A DNA stretch of 64,000 nucleotides from contig NZ_CP009520.1 in NCBI RefSeq assembly GCF_000969905.1, positions 4,340,001 to 4,404,000 of the forward strand, given 5' to 3'. The position numbers and the translations under genes were made by a program. Source of the DNA: Methanosarcina vacuolata Z-761 (lineage in GTDB: Archaea > Halobacteriota > Methanosarcinia > Methanosarcinales > Methanosarcinaceae). Below the pieces are notes generated by a model. That model saw only the letters and a list, made by a program, of their open reading frames with translations, was not told the origin of the DNA and did no database searches. Of the stretch, positions 35,348 to 45,460 are shown piece by piece (the first letter of the stretch is position 1; each line of letters opens with the position of its first letter).

Positions 35348-38300
35348 TCAGCGCGCAGATCCAGACATGAAATCTGAAAGTCCCAGTTGTTTAACCCTGT
35401 GATTCTCGAATAGAGAACATATATCTTTATCCAAAAGTTCAATTCTCTGCTGGGTATAGCTAGAAACTCCGTACCGTTCCCCAATTTCTTTTGAAATCTC
35501 AAGATATTTACGGACAGCTCCTTCGTGCACGGTCAGTATTACATTACCTCCACACTTAGGGCAGGCTCCAGTTAGCGGAGGGCGCCTGAACTTCTCCCCG
35601 CATTTTATACAGCGCATCCGCTGCCTGGAAAAAGCACGGAGATTTCCTAGAAGATCAGGAAGGAAATGAGATTTGAGCACCCTTTCAGCTACATCAGGAG
35701 CATCTACCGCCCTTATTTTATTAGCAAGGGAAAGTTGTGCCTCCATTTTTTCGATCATGCTTCCGAGAGTCTTATACGAAGAATTGAGAGGGCCTGCAGC
35801 AATATCAGAAGTATCATGTGTGAACATAAAATGCTCATATTGTTCCGGAGTTCCAAGTCGACTACTCACCAGATCCATAATACCTTCAAGCTCTGTAGGA
35901 TTTTTGATCTCCTGAGTAGCCCTGTAAAATTCCAGAGGATATCTTGCAGGCACATCTATATTATGTGCCTCCTTGTCCACTTCTTTGGGATCGATTCTCG
36001 TAGTAAGTACAAGAGGAGCATCCATTTTTCCACCCCTTTTCTCCGGGAGATAAGCCCTTGAGAAATTAAGGATCCCATCCATGAGAAGCATTATGCAATC
36101 TTCGTCTCCATCGCAGTTCCTGCGTTTTGAAGCATGAAAGAAAGGATGAGCATAGCCGACTGAAGCTCTCGTAAACCCTATTAAACGCCCCAGTACGCCT
36201 GCGGAGGTGTGTGGAGCAAGTCCTATGAGCAGTACGCCTACAAGATCCTGAATTGTTTTGGCATTGTAATAGGGTTCAACCCCGTAATATTTCACAAGCA
36301 GGTCATCCACATATTGTGCGGTACGCAGCATATACTCGCCCCCGTCATAAGAAATCACGAGGTCCTGGACCTTCAGGCAGACGACCTGATCATCTCTTTC
36401 AAGAGGATTTCCGTAAACGTCTTCCACATAACCAAGTTCCTGGAGTTTAGCTGCTGTTATCCCGATTTCATCAGCCCTGATATGCGTAAGAGGAATATCT
36501 GACATGTCATAGCGGACAGTCCCGTCCTTAAAAATATAGACATCATGTTTTGCCCTCAAGATTCCCTTTTCCAGGGGTTCAGGAGTCATCTGCCCGTTCA
36601 TTAGCCGTTTTACACCTTTAATGAGGTCCGTTTTTTCTCTTTCCCCTACATTCTCAAAAGCCTGCTTGTAAATAGAATGAAAATCCAATTTGACATTTGC
36701 AACAGAAGTTAGCTTTCTACCGCATTTAGGACAGGTTTCAGAGTTTCGAACCTCAATTTTACAGCGAAGACAGAAGAGTTTGGGACGAGTATACTCTCCG
36801 CAATCACAGCGCCAGAAATAAGTCTCTTTTCCACAGGCAGGACACTCCCTGATTCCCATCTCCACTTCAATTTCGCCTATTTTCCCATTCATGGAGGCCG
36901 AATAATTTGAAGCGACTGCAAGATTCCGCGTAAGTCCTCCAGCATTACCTATAGGAAAAAGAACCTGAGCTGCAGGAGACATCTTTCTCAGGTTGGCTTT
37001 TTCCGGTCTTCCCATTCTTGCCCCTATTCTTGAAGGAGCCCTCGGAAGAACTTTAAATCCACTTAAAAGAGCCGCAGCATTTACCATGTCATCGGTATCA
37101 GGTATCTGGGCTTTCTCTTTCAGATGGCAGTCAAGCCCGAGACAAAGAATAAAAGGAAGAGCTTCTTTAATCAGGATTGTGTCAGCTTTTACCCTGTGAA
37201 GTACAAGGAGTTTTTCAAGTACGAGTTTGACACCATTTTCCATACAGGCTTTCAGAGGTAACCTGAGGATTCCATCTTCAACCGAGAAATTTCCTCTCTC
37301 GGCCACGAATTTCCTTAAAGCCTCAAACTCAGTCCGATTTATGTCATGCCATAAATACGTAAACTTCGGATGTAGAGGTACATCGTATTCTTCCGCAAGC
37401 CTGAGAGCCAGAGCCGACGATGGATCTTTCAACTCGTCTTCAGGTATTTTCTCAGAGCAAGCTGCTTCATAGTCATAATGCCACCATTCGAAAACATAAG
37501 GTGAAGGCATGAGAGGATGGTTGTTTTCCAGGAAATCCCCGTAATTAATCAGGATCTCTCCAATATCTACTATTACCTCGACCTGCGAGCGGAGCTCATA
37601 AGCTTCCTTTATGTCATCTACACGGACAAGGTCTCCTGAATGAAGGCGCACAGTTGGCCCTTCTATCGAGTCTACAGCAGACATAGCTGCAGCCTTTCCA
37701 GGCCTTTCAACCTTAAGCTGAGTCCCGTTAGTAACAAAATCGTCAAGCAGAACCATAGTAGCCGGATTGATCCCGGCGGCCGCAAAAGAAGTATTTCTGG
37801 AACGCCCGTAGCGGAGCCTGAACCCTCCTGGCCTTGAAGGATGGGAGAAAACCGGCCTGCCTGCAATCAGGTCTCTTATGTACTTATCCTTCGGCTTGAT
37901 CTTGTTTTTCTGTTCATCTTCTTCATCGCCTCCGGTTTTTGTACCCCCTATGAGGATATCCAGCCAGTCCCATCCGTCCATATGCAATTTATTAACGTGT
38001 TTCTTGACTTTGGGGGCTTTAAGGGCGAGCCCTTCGGCAAGCACAAGGCACATTCCCCCTCTGATGCGGTTTGTCCCTATTCTTTCGAGATCTCTGTGCC
38101 CTTCAACCTCAGCTTCCTCGGTTGGGTCTCCATCAATACAGACAGGGCAATTTTTGACTATCAAGCGAATCTCGTCTTCCGAGGGCATATACTGCAAGCT
38201 TGCGACTCTTTTATAAAGAACGACCTCTTCCACATAACGCTCTACTTCCTCAGGTCTTGGCTTATAGCGGTCAATCCCTATCCCACGCCTTACGTAATCG

Positions 38301-38788
38301 CCAACGAGCACGGAAAGAGCCTGGGCTGTTCCACCTGCACTCCGGATAGGCCCGGAATAAAAAATCCGGATATACTCGGAACCATCGTCATTCTTTCCCA
38401 GTTCGACCTTATTAATCCCTTCAATCGGGGCTGCAACCACTCCTTCTGTAATGACGGCCATGGAAACCCGGATCGCAGCTTCAACTGCATCCTTTTTTGT
38501 TGTGAAGTTTCCCACTTCTCCTTCTGCGACCTGCCGCCCGATTTCAAGAGCACATTCTTCTCTTGACATTTTTTCTTCAAGCACTCTAATCTTTGCAGCG
38601 ACTCCCTCCACACCTATAAGGTTCTCAACCCTATCCGCAAGATCTTTGGCAAGAGGAATTTCTACAACGGGCTTTGGGTCACCTCCACGAGCTCGAGCTG
38701 CATTTGCAATCTTGATAGCCTCTTTGAGTCTTGCTTCGAGTTCGTCAAAATATTCGTGCATTTCCGTACTTGCAATCGTTTCACCCAT
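35348..38788 (-). CDS. polC: DNA polymerase D large subunit DP2
   Basis: Catalytic subunit of the archaeal replicative polymerase PolD, 1146 residues and intein-free. The active-site region with [15 protein letters not shown], followed by [20 protein letters not shown], is intact. A four-cysteine-pair zinc region ([26 protein letters not shown]) lies in the middle, and a C-terminal zinc finger ([18 protein letters not shown]) mediates contacts with the small subunit. The N-terminal [13 protein letters not shown] and the [19 protein letters not shown] segment are family hallmarks. The small subunit gene is not in the window. Confidence 0.96.
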   Translation of the reverse strand: MGETIASTEMHEYFDELEARLKEAIKIANAARARGGDPKPVVEIPLAKDLADRVENLIGVEGVAAKIRVLEEKMSREECALEIGRQVAEGEVGNFTTKKDAVEAAIRVSMAVITEGVVAAPIEGINKVELGKNDDGSEYIRIFYSGPIRSAGGTAQALSVLVGDYVRRGIGIDRYKPRPEEVERYVEEVVLYKRVASLQYMPSEDEIRLIVKNCPVCIDGDPTEEAEVEGHRDLERIGTNRIRGGMCLVLAEGLALKAPKVKKHVNKLHMDGWDWLDILIGGTKTGGDEEDEQKNKIKPKDKYIRDLIAGRPVFSHPSRPGGFRLRYGRSRNTSFAAAGINPATMVLLDDFVTNGTQLKVERPGKAAAMSAVDSIEGPTVRLHSGDLVRVDDIKEAYELRSQVEVIVDIGEILINYGDFLENNHPLMPSPYVFEWWHYDYEAACSEKIPEDELKDPSSALALRLAEEYDVPLHPKFTYLWHDINRTEFEALRKFVAERGNFSVEDGILRLPLKACMENGVKLVLEKLLVLHRVKADTILIKEALPFILCLGLDCHLKEKAQIPDTDDMVNAAALLSGFKVLPRAPSRIGARMGRPEKANLRKMSPAAQVLFPIGNAGGLTRNLAVASNYSASMNGKIGEIEVEMGIRECPACGKETYFWRCDCGEYTRPKLFCLRCKIEVRNSETCPKCGRKLTSVANVKLDFHSIYKQAFENVGEREKTDLIKGVKRLMNGQMTPEPLEKGILRAKHDVYIFKDGTVRYDMSDIPLTHIRADEIGITAAKLQELGYVEDVYGNPLERDDQVVCLKVQDLVISYDGGEYMLRTAQYVDDLLVKYYGVEPYYNAKTIQDLVGVLLIGLAPHTSAGVLGRLIGFTRASVGYAHPFFHASKRRNCDGDEDCIMLLMDGILNFSRAYLPEKRGGKMDAPLVLTTRIDPKEVDKEAHNIDVPARYPLEFYRATQEIKNPTELEGIMDLVSSRLGTPEQYEHFMFTHDTSDIAAGPLNSSYKTLGSMIEKMEAQLSLANKIRAVDAPDVAERVLKSHFLPDLLGNLRAFSRQRMRCIKCGEKFRRPPLTGACPKCGGNVILTVHEGAVRKYLEISKEIGERYGVSSYTQQRIELLDKDICSLFENHRVKQLGLSDFMSGSAR

Positions 38789-38817
38789 TTGAAAGCCCCT
38801 TTAAAAAAAATTGATAT

Positions 38818-39048
38818 TTACCTCTTACGAAGAGATCCAGATGCAAAAATACTTGAAATTGAGGTTATAAAAAGGACAAAAATACCTACCCAGATAAGAT
38901 AGCTCCCTTCCTTCTCCATGCCCAGAACTGTTAAAAGTAGGCCTACAGCCAGCACTACAAGGTTAATCTTGTTTATTTTTTTATTCTGATCTACGACTTT
39001 TTTGTAAGCCCGCTTTTTTTCCAGATTTTCCTTTTTCTCGGCGTTCAA
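38818..39048 (-). CDS. Small two-helix membrane protein upstream of polC
   Basis: A 76-residue protein with a charged, lysine-rich N-terminal segment (about 1-27) and two hydrophobic helices (NLVVLAVGLLLTVLG and YLIWVGIFVLFITSI). I do not recognise a family. It begins at a TTG with GGGAAG upstream and ends 29 bases before polC on the same strand, so it is probably co-transcribed. The clear amphipathic design supports a real gene. Confidence 0.6.
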   Translation of the reverse strand: MNAEKKENLEKKRAYKKVVDQNKKINKINLVVLAVGLLLTVLGMEKEGSYLIWVGIFVLFITSISSIFASGSLRKR

Positions 39049-39098
39049 AGTTCTTCCCTCTCAAACACTAACTAAATCTTCAATTTTGTATCACAACT

Positions 39099-39201
39099 GA
39101 GCTCAAACACTGTATTACACTTGGCTTAAACACGGTATTACAATTGGCTTAAACGAGGTATTACAATTGAGCTTAAACACGGTACTATAATTGAGCTTAA
39201 G
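39099..39201. repeat. 24-bp tandem repeat at the sua5 3' end
   Basis: Four degenerate units like GGCTTAAACACGGTATTACA plus a few bases end exactly in the sua5 stop codon region. They fill the gap between sua5 and the small membrane protein gene. Confidence 0.85.
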
Positions 39202-40351
39202 CAACAATCTTCATAGAGGACGCTTCCCTCAGCCGGTTGATGAGAGCTTCCCCAAGCCCAGAACGGCTGAAGGACCCATCAGCCACGATTACATCCAGCC
39301 CTTTCTTATCCAGCTTTCTGAGCCCTTCAAAGAGTTTCCTGGCAGCTACGCCCGGATCTGCCCTGGGCCCCAGCAAAAGGCACTCATCTGGACTCAGGTT
39401 TTTTAAAGCAAAGAAAGGTGCAGTCTCCTTGCTGGTTTCCTCACTGAGAAGAAGCCCAACTTTCTGCCCTTCGCTCCTGTAACTTTCAAGTAATTTGACA
39501 AGCTTTTCCGAAACAGATTTTCCTTCTCCTTCGACAAGCACAACCTTTGTATCAGGAATATAATGCCCATATTTCTGGCCTGCCTTCTTTTCCGACAGAT
39601 CCGGTTTATCCCCTGATTCGCCGCTTTTGTATCCGGACTTAACTTTTCCTATAATGCTTTCAAGCTCTTCGAGACTTACGGCTCCGGGCCTTAGCACAAC
39701 AGGTGGCTCAACAGTCATATCAATTACAGTTGACTCAAGCCCTATGGCAGCCTCCCCTCCGTCAAGAATTGCATCAATCCTGCCTGTAAGATCCGAGATG
39801 ACATGAGCTGCAAGACTGGGACTGGGCTTTCCTGACAGGTTGGCACTGGGAGCAGCAAGAGGAGTGCCTGCTCTCTTTATTAATTCAAGAGGGACTCTAT
39901 GGTCAGGCATGCGAACTCCTATTGATTTTAGTCTTCCTGAAGTAATATCGGGGACAATCTCGTTTTTCTCCAGGATAATCGTAAGAGGGCCAGGCCAGAA
40001 AGCATCCATTAGCTTGAAAGCGCTTTCGGGAATATTTTTAGACACTTTCTCAACATCTTCTCTTGAATGAACAAGCAGGCTAAGGGGATTTCCCGGAGGG
40101 CGCTTTTTTGCCTCGAAAATCTTCAGGACTGCCTCTGAGTTCAGGCCGTCAGCTCCAAGGCCGTAGACCGTTTCCGTGGGGAAGGCTACAGTCCCACCAC
40201 GCTTGATAATCGCTGACGCTCTTTCAAGGACGGAATCAAAATTTTCTTCGGAAACCCGAAAAACCAGAGTATTTACTTTACTTCCGTTTTCTGCCTGCAC
40301 AGGGGTAAACTCCTTTTCAATTATAATTTTCTGTAGTGTCGAGTCAATCAT
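39197..40351 (-). CDS. sua5: Threonylcarbamoyl-AMP synthase, Sua5 type
   Basis: Makes threonylcarbamoyl-AMP from threonine, bicarbonate and ATP, the first step of t6A37 modification of ANN-decoding tRNAs. An N-terminal YrdC domain (residues 40-220) shows KRGGTVAFPTETVYGLGAD, the FEAKKRPPGNPLS loop and PSANLSGKPSP; the linker and C-terminal Sua5 domain follow (from HYIPDT, with VGLLLSEET). The ATG at 40351 gives 384 residues; a TTG ten codons upstream is less likely. It follows the RuBisCO gene on the same strand. Confidence 0.92.
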   Translation of the reverse strand: MIDSTLQKIIIEKEFTPVQAENGSKVNTLVFRVSEENFDSVLERASAIIKRGGTVAFPTETVYGLGADGLNSEAVLKIFEAKKRPPGNPLSLLVHSREDVEKVSKNIPESAFKLMDAFWPGPLTIILEKNEIVPDITSGRLKSIGVRMPDHRVPLELIKRAGTPLAAPSANLSGKPSPSLAAHVISDLTGRIDAILDGGEAAIGLESTVIDMTVEPPVVLRPGAVSLEELESIIGKVKSGYKSGESGDKPDLSEKKAGQKYGHYIPDTKVVLVEGEGKSVSEKLVKLLESYRSEGQKVGLLLSEETSKETAPFFALKNLSPDECLLLGPRADPGVAARKLFEGLRKLDKKGLDVIVADGSFSRSGLGEALINRLREASSMKIVA

Positions 40352-40403
40352 CAAGGATTCAATAATTCCGAATAATTGCAATCGATTTTATACGACATTT
40401 TGT

Positions 40404-40416
40404 TGTTGACTCAACA
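40404..40416. promoter_or_regulatory. Palindrome between rbcL and sua5
   Basis: TGTTGACTCAACA is a perfect 13-base palindrome with a central C, 17 bases beyond the rbcL stop. It could be an operator for sua5 or a weak terminator for rbcL. No U tract follows. Confidence 0.35.
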
Positions 40417-40433
40417 GTAGTTCTTTCTCCGGC

Positions 40434-41720
40434 TTATTTCTTCAGCCACTTATCGATGGCAAGTTCAAGTTCTCTGTGGTTTTTCGCATATTCCTGCAGG
40501 CTAACTCCCTCAAGAGCTGCTTCGAGTGCCTGCCTGCAAGCAGTGGCTCCGGCTGCCGTGCCCATTGGATGGGCGTGAATTCCGCCACCGAATTGCATAA
40601 TAACATCCCTTCCGAAGATAGTGTACAGGTCAGGAATCATAGTAGGGGCAAGCCCTCCGGAAGCAACCGGGAACATAGGCTTCAACCCTCCCCAGTCCTG
40701 GGCAAGGACGTGCTGGCTTTCATCCGCAGGCACATTGTCTAACACACACTCATCACGGAGAGATAGAACCTCGTGTTTTTCTCCGTGCATTTTCCCTACT
40801 ACAGTACCAATGTGAAGCTGATCAAGCCCGACCAATCTGCAGAGCTTGGCAACGACAAGCATGCTTATCCCATGGCGTGGGTTCCTGGTATAGGCTGAAT
40901 GCATGCATCGGTGGGCATGGAGAGCAAGTCCTGCATCTTCTGCTTCTTCCCTCAGGGTCTGAAGTGCAGTCCAGCCCACAGGTACGATGTCGATCATCGC
41001 ATAGCTGGCACCCAGGTCTTTAAGAATGTTCATGCGACGGATCATTTCCTTACAGGTAGGAGCAGTAATGTTGCAGAGATACATTTTACGCTCTCCGGTC
41101 TCAGATTCTGCCTTTTCTGCAAGCTTCAGGGTAAGTTCAGCTCTTTTTTCAAATCTGTTAAATTTCTGATCCGTAAGGTTCTCGTCATCTTTAACAAGGT
41201 CGCAGCCTCCTGCAAATGAATTGTAAGCGACCTCAGCATGTTTTTCAGAGGTTAATCCAACTTTCGGCTTGACAATAGTTCCTATGAGAGGCCTGTCCTG
41301 CACACCTGTAAGTTCCTTGATTCCTGGCAACCCGAATCCAGGACCTTTGAATTCGGAGAGCATTGACTTCGGGAAAGCTATATCCTGCAGTCTGAGATTG
41401 TCAACGATTTTCATACTAAAGATATTTCCTGCAACCGCACTGAGTACCTGCGGGACAGAACCAAGTTCAAAGAGTTCTTCCGAGTAAGCTACCCTTACAG
41501 TCTGTGCATCCTCATCTACGTAAAAAACATGGGGTTTTAGCCTGGCTGCAAGTTCGGGACTGAGTGTGGCGATTTCAGTCCAGGAATCTATAGAGCTTTC
41601 CCCTGCCATATGGGTTGCAGCTTCCTCAAAATTCACTCCTGCTGACGGTTCGATATGGAACTCACATACCAGATCAGTATCCTTCGGGCTATAGTCCATG
41701 TCTATATAATCTCTTCGCAT
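40434..41720 (-). CDS. rbcL: Ribulose bisphosphate carboxylase, form III
   Basis: Archaeal form III RuBisCO, 428 residues, acting in nucleoside monophosphate breakdown (ribulose-1,5-bisphosphate plus CO2 to 3-phosphoglycerate) and not in a Calvin cycle. The catalytic lysines are at 151 and 153 (TIVKPKVG), and the carbamylated lysine with its metal ligands is Lys177-Asp179-Glu180 in GGCDLVKDDEN. HAHRCMHSAYTRNPRHGIS and QFGGGIHAHPMG complete the active site. The partner enzymes of the AMP pathway are not in this window. Confidence 0.95.
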   Translation of the reverse strand: MRRDYIDMDYSPKDTDLVCEFHIEPSAGVNFEEAATHMAGESSIDSWTEIATLSPELAARLKPHVFYVDEDAQTVRVAYSEELFELGSVPQVLSAVAGNIFSMKIVDNLRLQDIAFPKSMLSEFKGPGFGLPGIKELTGVQDRPLIGTIVKPKVGLTSEKHAEVAYNSFAGGCDLVKDDENLTDQKFNRFEKRAELTLKLAEKAESETGERKMYLCNITAPTCKEMIRRMNILKDLGASYAMIDIVPVGWTALQTLREEAEDAGLALHAHRCMHSAYTRNPRHGISMLVVAKLCRLVGLDQLHIGTVVGKMHGEKHEVLSLRDECVLDNVPADESQHVLAQDWGGLKPMFPVASGGLAPTMIPDLYTIFGRDVIMQFGGGIHAHPMGTAAGATACRQALEAALEGVSLQEYAKNHRELELAIDKWLKK

Positions 41721-41859
41721 TGTTTTCCTCCTGACTGAACAAGTTAATCTCCAGAATGAAATACGTTAGAATATACTAAATAGAATTATAGTTCTGATTG
41801 AAGGAAGTAACGGAACATAGATAAAAACTTGTTTACTTAAATTGAGTGAGCCTTGATCG

Positions 41860-41978
41860 AAAAGAAAAAAGGTGAAGGAAGAAAGTAAAATGAGGGAGTT
41901 CCTGAGAAACAAAAGAAAAAAGGTAAAGGAAGAGAATAAAATAAGGGAGTTCCTGAGAAACAAAAGAAAAAAGGAAAA
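41860..41978 (+). repeat. 51-bp direct repeat with coding-like frame
   Basis: Two 51-base units starting at 41860 and 41911, plus a partial third at 41962. The unit is a multiple of three and keeps the frame, encoding KRKKVKEESKMREFLRN and KRKKVKEENKIREFLRN. A frame from GTG 41872 to 42096 would make a 74-residue basic peptide, but there is no ribosome site and I do not call a gene. It lies upstream of rbcL. Confidence 0.7.
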
Positions 41979-42113
41979 AGAAATAAATAAAATGCTTCAG
42001 GGAATAAGAGCCAAAAAGATCCTCTCCGAATCGTGTGGAAATTCTCCATTTGATTCGAAGAGAATACGAGAAAATTGCAATCTTTTTTTCAATTAATGGA
42101 CTTATTAGATTCT

Positions 42114-42162
42114 GTTCCAGAATCCGGGAATTTTCAATCTTGTATTCACTGGATTCTGGAAC
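42114..42162 (-). terminator. Inverted repeat after the first DUF1646 gene
   Basis: GTTCCAGAATCC and GGATTCTGGAAC (42114-42125 and 42151-42162) are perfect 12-base arms around a 25-base loop, 31 bases after the stop of the minus-strand DUF1646 gene. It is probably a terminator or 3' stabilising stem. The paralogue has an analogous but different structure. Confidence 0.6.
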
Positions 42163-42192
42163 TGAATACGTATGAGCATGGGGATTTTAAGT

Positions 42193-43305
42193 TTAGAACC
42201 CAAGCACAAATATAACGGCGAAGTAGATAGCCATTGAGATAAGCCCAAGAGGCAATCCAAGCTTTGCCCATTCTTTACTATTAATACCAAGTTTTCCTGC
42301 AGAGATAATGTTCGGGATATTTCCCGGGATCAGCATCCCACCTGCAATTAAGAGACCCATAAGTATACTCTTTATCTGGACTTCGCTAAGAGCAGGTCCT
42401 ATCTCAGCAGCTGCAAGGGTAGCGTTATCAAGGATGGCTGAAACCATGTTCACCCAGTAAAGAATACCTGACGGGATTTTAATGAAGTATTCAAGTATAA
42501 GAGGTTTGAAACCATCTCCGAGAAATGTAAGAGCCATGATAAACACATAAACTTTTACAGCTCTCATTACAACATCTTTTACAGTCTCGTTATACTCGGA
42601 TGCTTTCATTCCCTGGTCTTTTGGATCAACTTTTCCAAGGAAGAACATTCCAATAATGCCATATGCAAGAATACCAGGAATAATGTATTTGCCCAGCATA
42701 TTGAATAAGAACATGAAGTCTGCATGGTAAGGTGCACCGGATAATTTTGAGATAGCAATTGTTGAAAGCGGTTCTCCAAGGGGGGTCAGTGCAGCACCAA
42801 GGCCGATGGAGAAACACGCAATAATTGTAAGGTCTATCTTTGACTTTCGAGATAGAGGCATTGCATTAACTACCTCAACGAGAATAATTGAGGCAAGAAT
42901 AGCCGACATCACACTGGAAAACAGACCAAGAATAACAATGAGAAGAAAACCTAAAACTTTTACAGAAAGCATATCAGTTAATTTTCTAATTATTTTGTGA
43001 ATCGGAGCATGCCATTTATAAATAATCAAGCCGACGACAAGCACTATCTGGAATATGCCGATTGGAATGCCAAATATGTCTCCAACATGTAGCGGTGCAG
43101 TAAATGCTTCTTCGATAATTTCCATTCGCCAGCCAGTCTCATTACCCGGGATTTCGACAAAACCTGAAAGAGTCATTGCTGCTATTCCACACACAAGCAG
43201 AAATGGTTCCAGATTTTCCTCAATAACGTGTATTTTAAAAGGGCCGAGTAACACGGCTAAGAATATTACAAGAAACCCAGCTAAAATTCCTGGTTCAAGA
43301 GCCAT
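42193..43305 (-). CDS. DUF1646 family membrane transporter (copy 1)
   Basis: A 370-residue integral membrane protein with about ten hydrophobic helices, of the DUF1646 family related to the ion transporter superfamily (ArsB/NhaD type). The conserved GLGAALTPLGEPLSTIAISKLSG re-entrant-like segment and SAILDNATLAAAEIGP suggest ion-coupled transport, for example Na+/H+ exchange or organic anion uptake, but the substrate is unknown. An AGGAGG ribosome site precedes the ATG. It is closely similar along its whole length to the protein encoded at 44306-45418, so the pair is a tandem duplication. Confidence 0.85.
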   Translation of the reverse strand: MALEPGILAGFLVIFLAVLLGPFKIHVIEENLEPFLLVCGIAAMTLSGFVEIPGNETGWRMEIIEEAFTAPLHVGDIFGIPIGIFQIVLVVGLIIYKWHAPIHKIIRKLTDMLSVKVLGFLLIVILGLFSSVMSAILASIILVEVVNAMPLSRKSKIDLTIIACFSIGLGAALTPLGEPLSTIAISKLSGAPYHADFMFLFNMLGKYIIPGILAYGIIGMFFLGKVDPKDQGMKASEYNETVKDVVMRAVKVYVFIMALTFLGDGFKPLILEYFIKIPSGILYWVNMVSAILDNATLAAAEIGPALSEVQIKSILMGLLIAGGMLIPGNIPNIISAGKLGINSKEWAKLGLPLGLISMAIYFAVIFVLGF

Positions 43306-44179
43306 TACTTTTTTCCTCCTTTAATATATTTAGACCACAACGTCTGAATAACCTACTGTGAAACAGTGTTAGAGCCTAGAATGTTTTAGTCTTATAAAGA
43401 CTTGCTCTATTTATTCTTTGGTAATATATTAGTCTTTAATATTCAATTTAATTTTTATATTTTTTACAAATAAAGGTTGTTTACTTATTGAAAATGGGCT
43501 TTACCCATAATGCATTTTTTTATATACAGAAATTACTTTCGGTCCAAAATTCGGATTAATCATATAGCTTCGCACCATTTCATTTAATAAGTAAACCTGT
43601 TAAATTGTTTTATATATAAAAGTAGACATTAAGTACAAAAATTTTAGTTCAAATAGATCCAGAACTCATAATTTGTAAAATGAGCACAAATGTAGAATTT
43701 ATTTGCCTAATTGTCCTATATTATTTTTTTAAAGACAAAATGAATATTTAAACTGCTGTCGAGTTGAGATAATATGTGTCATTTTTGTGCATATATATGG
43801 AAACATAGGAGAAAATAAAAAACAATGTATATTTTTTAACATGCACATAGTAATTATCACAAAACTGAGTATCCAAAATTATCATACAGTTAACTTTTAA
43901 CTGGTGATAATGCTCTTGAAAATAAAGACATCAAATCGGAACCTGTGTATAGTTTGTTCTGTGACGACTTCTTAGAATTAAAGCTTAAGATCATTTTTCA
44001 CGCTTTGAAACAGACCTTAATCTCACACTTAGAAAAGTTATTTCAGGTTTCTGGTGAAGGGCAAAAGCTGTTTCTTTGTTTTTATTTGCATTTGGGAAGC
44101 TTTTAGCAGGATTATGAACTGCGGGCTTCTTAAAACGAAGAAAAAGTTCTGCTAATTTAAAAGAAAAAAGAAATTAAAG
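43306..44179. other. Gene-free spacer between DUF1646 copies
   Basis: Very AT-rich, about 870 bases, with no frame or repeat that I can support. It must include the copy 1 promoter; several TATA-like runs lie at 43440-43470. A small RNA cannot be excluded. Confidence 0.45.
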
Positions 44180-44285
44180 CCTGGATGATATTCCAGGAAA
44201 AATATAAAGAACTCAAATTGAAGATTCAGTTTCAAAATCCAGTGATCTAACCTATAATTTTTCCACCATTTTGAAACTGAATCTT
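44180..44285 (-). terminator. Long inverted repeat after the second DUF1646 gene
   Basis: AAGATTCAGTTTCAAAAT (44221-44238) and its exact complement at 44268-44285 form an 18-bp stem with a 29-base loop, 20 bases after the DUF1646 copy 2 stop. A second small hairpin, CCTGGA/TCCAGG, lies at 44180-44197. This is probably a terminator or RNA-stabilising end. Confidence 0.6.
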
Positions 44286-44305
44286 ATAACTATGGGCAAT
44301 TTAGT

Positions 44306-45418
44306 TTAGAGTTTCAGCACAAAGATGACGACGAAATAGATAGCCATTGAGACAAGCCCAACAGGCACTCCAAGCTTCGCCCATTCTTTGCTTGTTATAC
44401 CCAGTTTGCCTGCAGAAATAATATTTGGAATATTTCCTGGGATCAACATTCCGCCAGCAATTAAAAGTCCCATAAGGATACCTTTTATCTGGGCTTCAGT
44501 AAGTGTGGGTCCTATTTGAGCTGCTGCTAAAGTAGCATTATCAAGAATAGCAGAAACCATGTTAACCCAGTACAGTATTGCTGGAGGTATTTGTGCAAAA
44601 TATTCAAAGATAATAGGCTTGAAACCATCTCCCAGTAATGTGAGAGCCATGATAAACAAGTAGACTTTAACAGCCCTCATTACGACATCTTTTACAGTTT
44701 CGCTGTATTCTTCGGCTTTCATTCCAGGGTCGTTCATACCAGCTTTTCCAAGGACGAACATCCCAAAAAGCCCGTAAATAAAGATACCTGGAACGATATA
44801 CATGCCAAGCATTTTCATTAAGAAATTGAACTGAGCATGGTAAGGTGCACCGGATAATTTAGAGATAGCGATTGTGGAGAGAGGTTCTCCAAGAGGAGTA
44901 AGCGCTGCACCAAGTCCAATTGAAAAACATGCGATAATTGTAAGATCTATTTTGGATTTTCGTGACAGAGGCATTGCATTAACCACCTCAACGAGAATGA
45001 TTGATGCAAGGATAGCCGACATCACACTGGAAAACAGACCAAGAATAACAATGAGAATGAAAGCCAGAACCTTAACAGACAGCGCTGAGGCAATTTTTCC
45101 TATTGCTTTTTGAATCGGCTCATGCCATTTATAGATAATTAAACCAACTATAAGAACTACCTGGAATATGCCGATTGGAATTCCAGCAATATGTAAAGAG
45201 TTCAGCGGTGAAGTCAACGCTTCTTTGATTATCTCCGGCCTCCAGCCTGTTTCTGTACCCGGGAGTTCGACAAAACCTGAAATTGTCATTGTCGCAACTC
45301 CGCATAGGAACAAAAATACTTCCAGATTCTCCTCAATAATCTTGACTTTAAAAGGGCCGAGCAGTACGGCAAGGAATATTACAAGAAATCCAGCTAAAAT
45401 TCCTGGTTCTAGACCCAT
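44306..45418 (-). CDS. DUF1646 family membrane transporter (copy 2)
   Basis: A paralogue of the gene at 42193, same length (370 residues) and collinear, with the same conserved GLGAALTPLGEPLST and SAILDNATLAAAQIGP segments. Differences concentrate in the loop after the first helices (PGTETGWRPEIIKEA) and in the central hydrophilic loop (GKAGMNDPGMKAEEYSE). A strong AGGAGG site lies before the ATG, and TAGTCTATAG occurs twice head to tail (45441-45460) just upstream, a possible operator. Substrate unknown. Confidence 0.85.
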   Translation of the reverse strand: MGLEPGILAGFLVIFLAVLLGPFKVKIIEENLEVFLFLCGVATMTISGFVELPGTETGWRPEIIKEALTSPLNSLHIAGIPIGIFQVVLIVGLIIYKWHEPIQKAIGKIASALSVKVLAFILIVILGLFSSVMSAILASIILVEVVNAMPLSRKSKIDLTIIACFSIGLGAALTPLGEPLSTIAISKLSGAPYHAQFNFLMKMLGMYIVPGIFIYGLFGMFVLGKAGMNDPGMKAEEYSETVKDVVMRAVKVYLFIMALTLLGDGFKPIIFEYFAQIPPAILYWVNMVSAILDNATLAAAQIGPTLTEAQIKGILMGLLIAGGMLIPGNIPNIISAGKLGITSKEWAKLGVPVGLVSMAIYFVVIFVLKL

Positions 45419-45460
45419 AAATTTTTCCTCCTTTACTATTTAGTCTATAGTAGTCTATAG

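Noticed and set aside
37841-38566. 241-codon plus-strand frame opposite polC
   Set aside because: Shadow of the polC reading frame with no family features.
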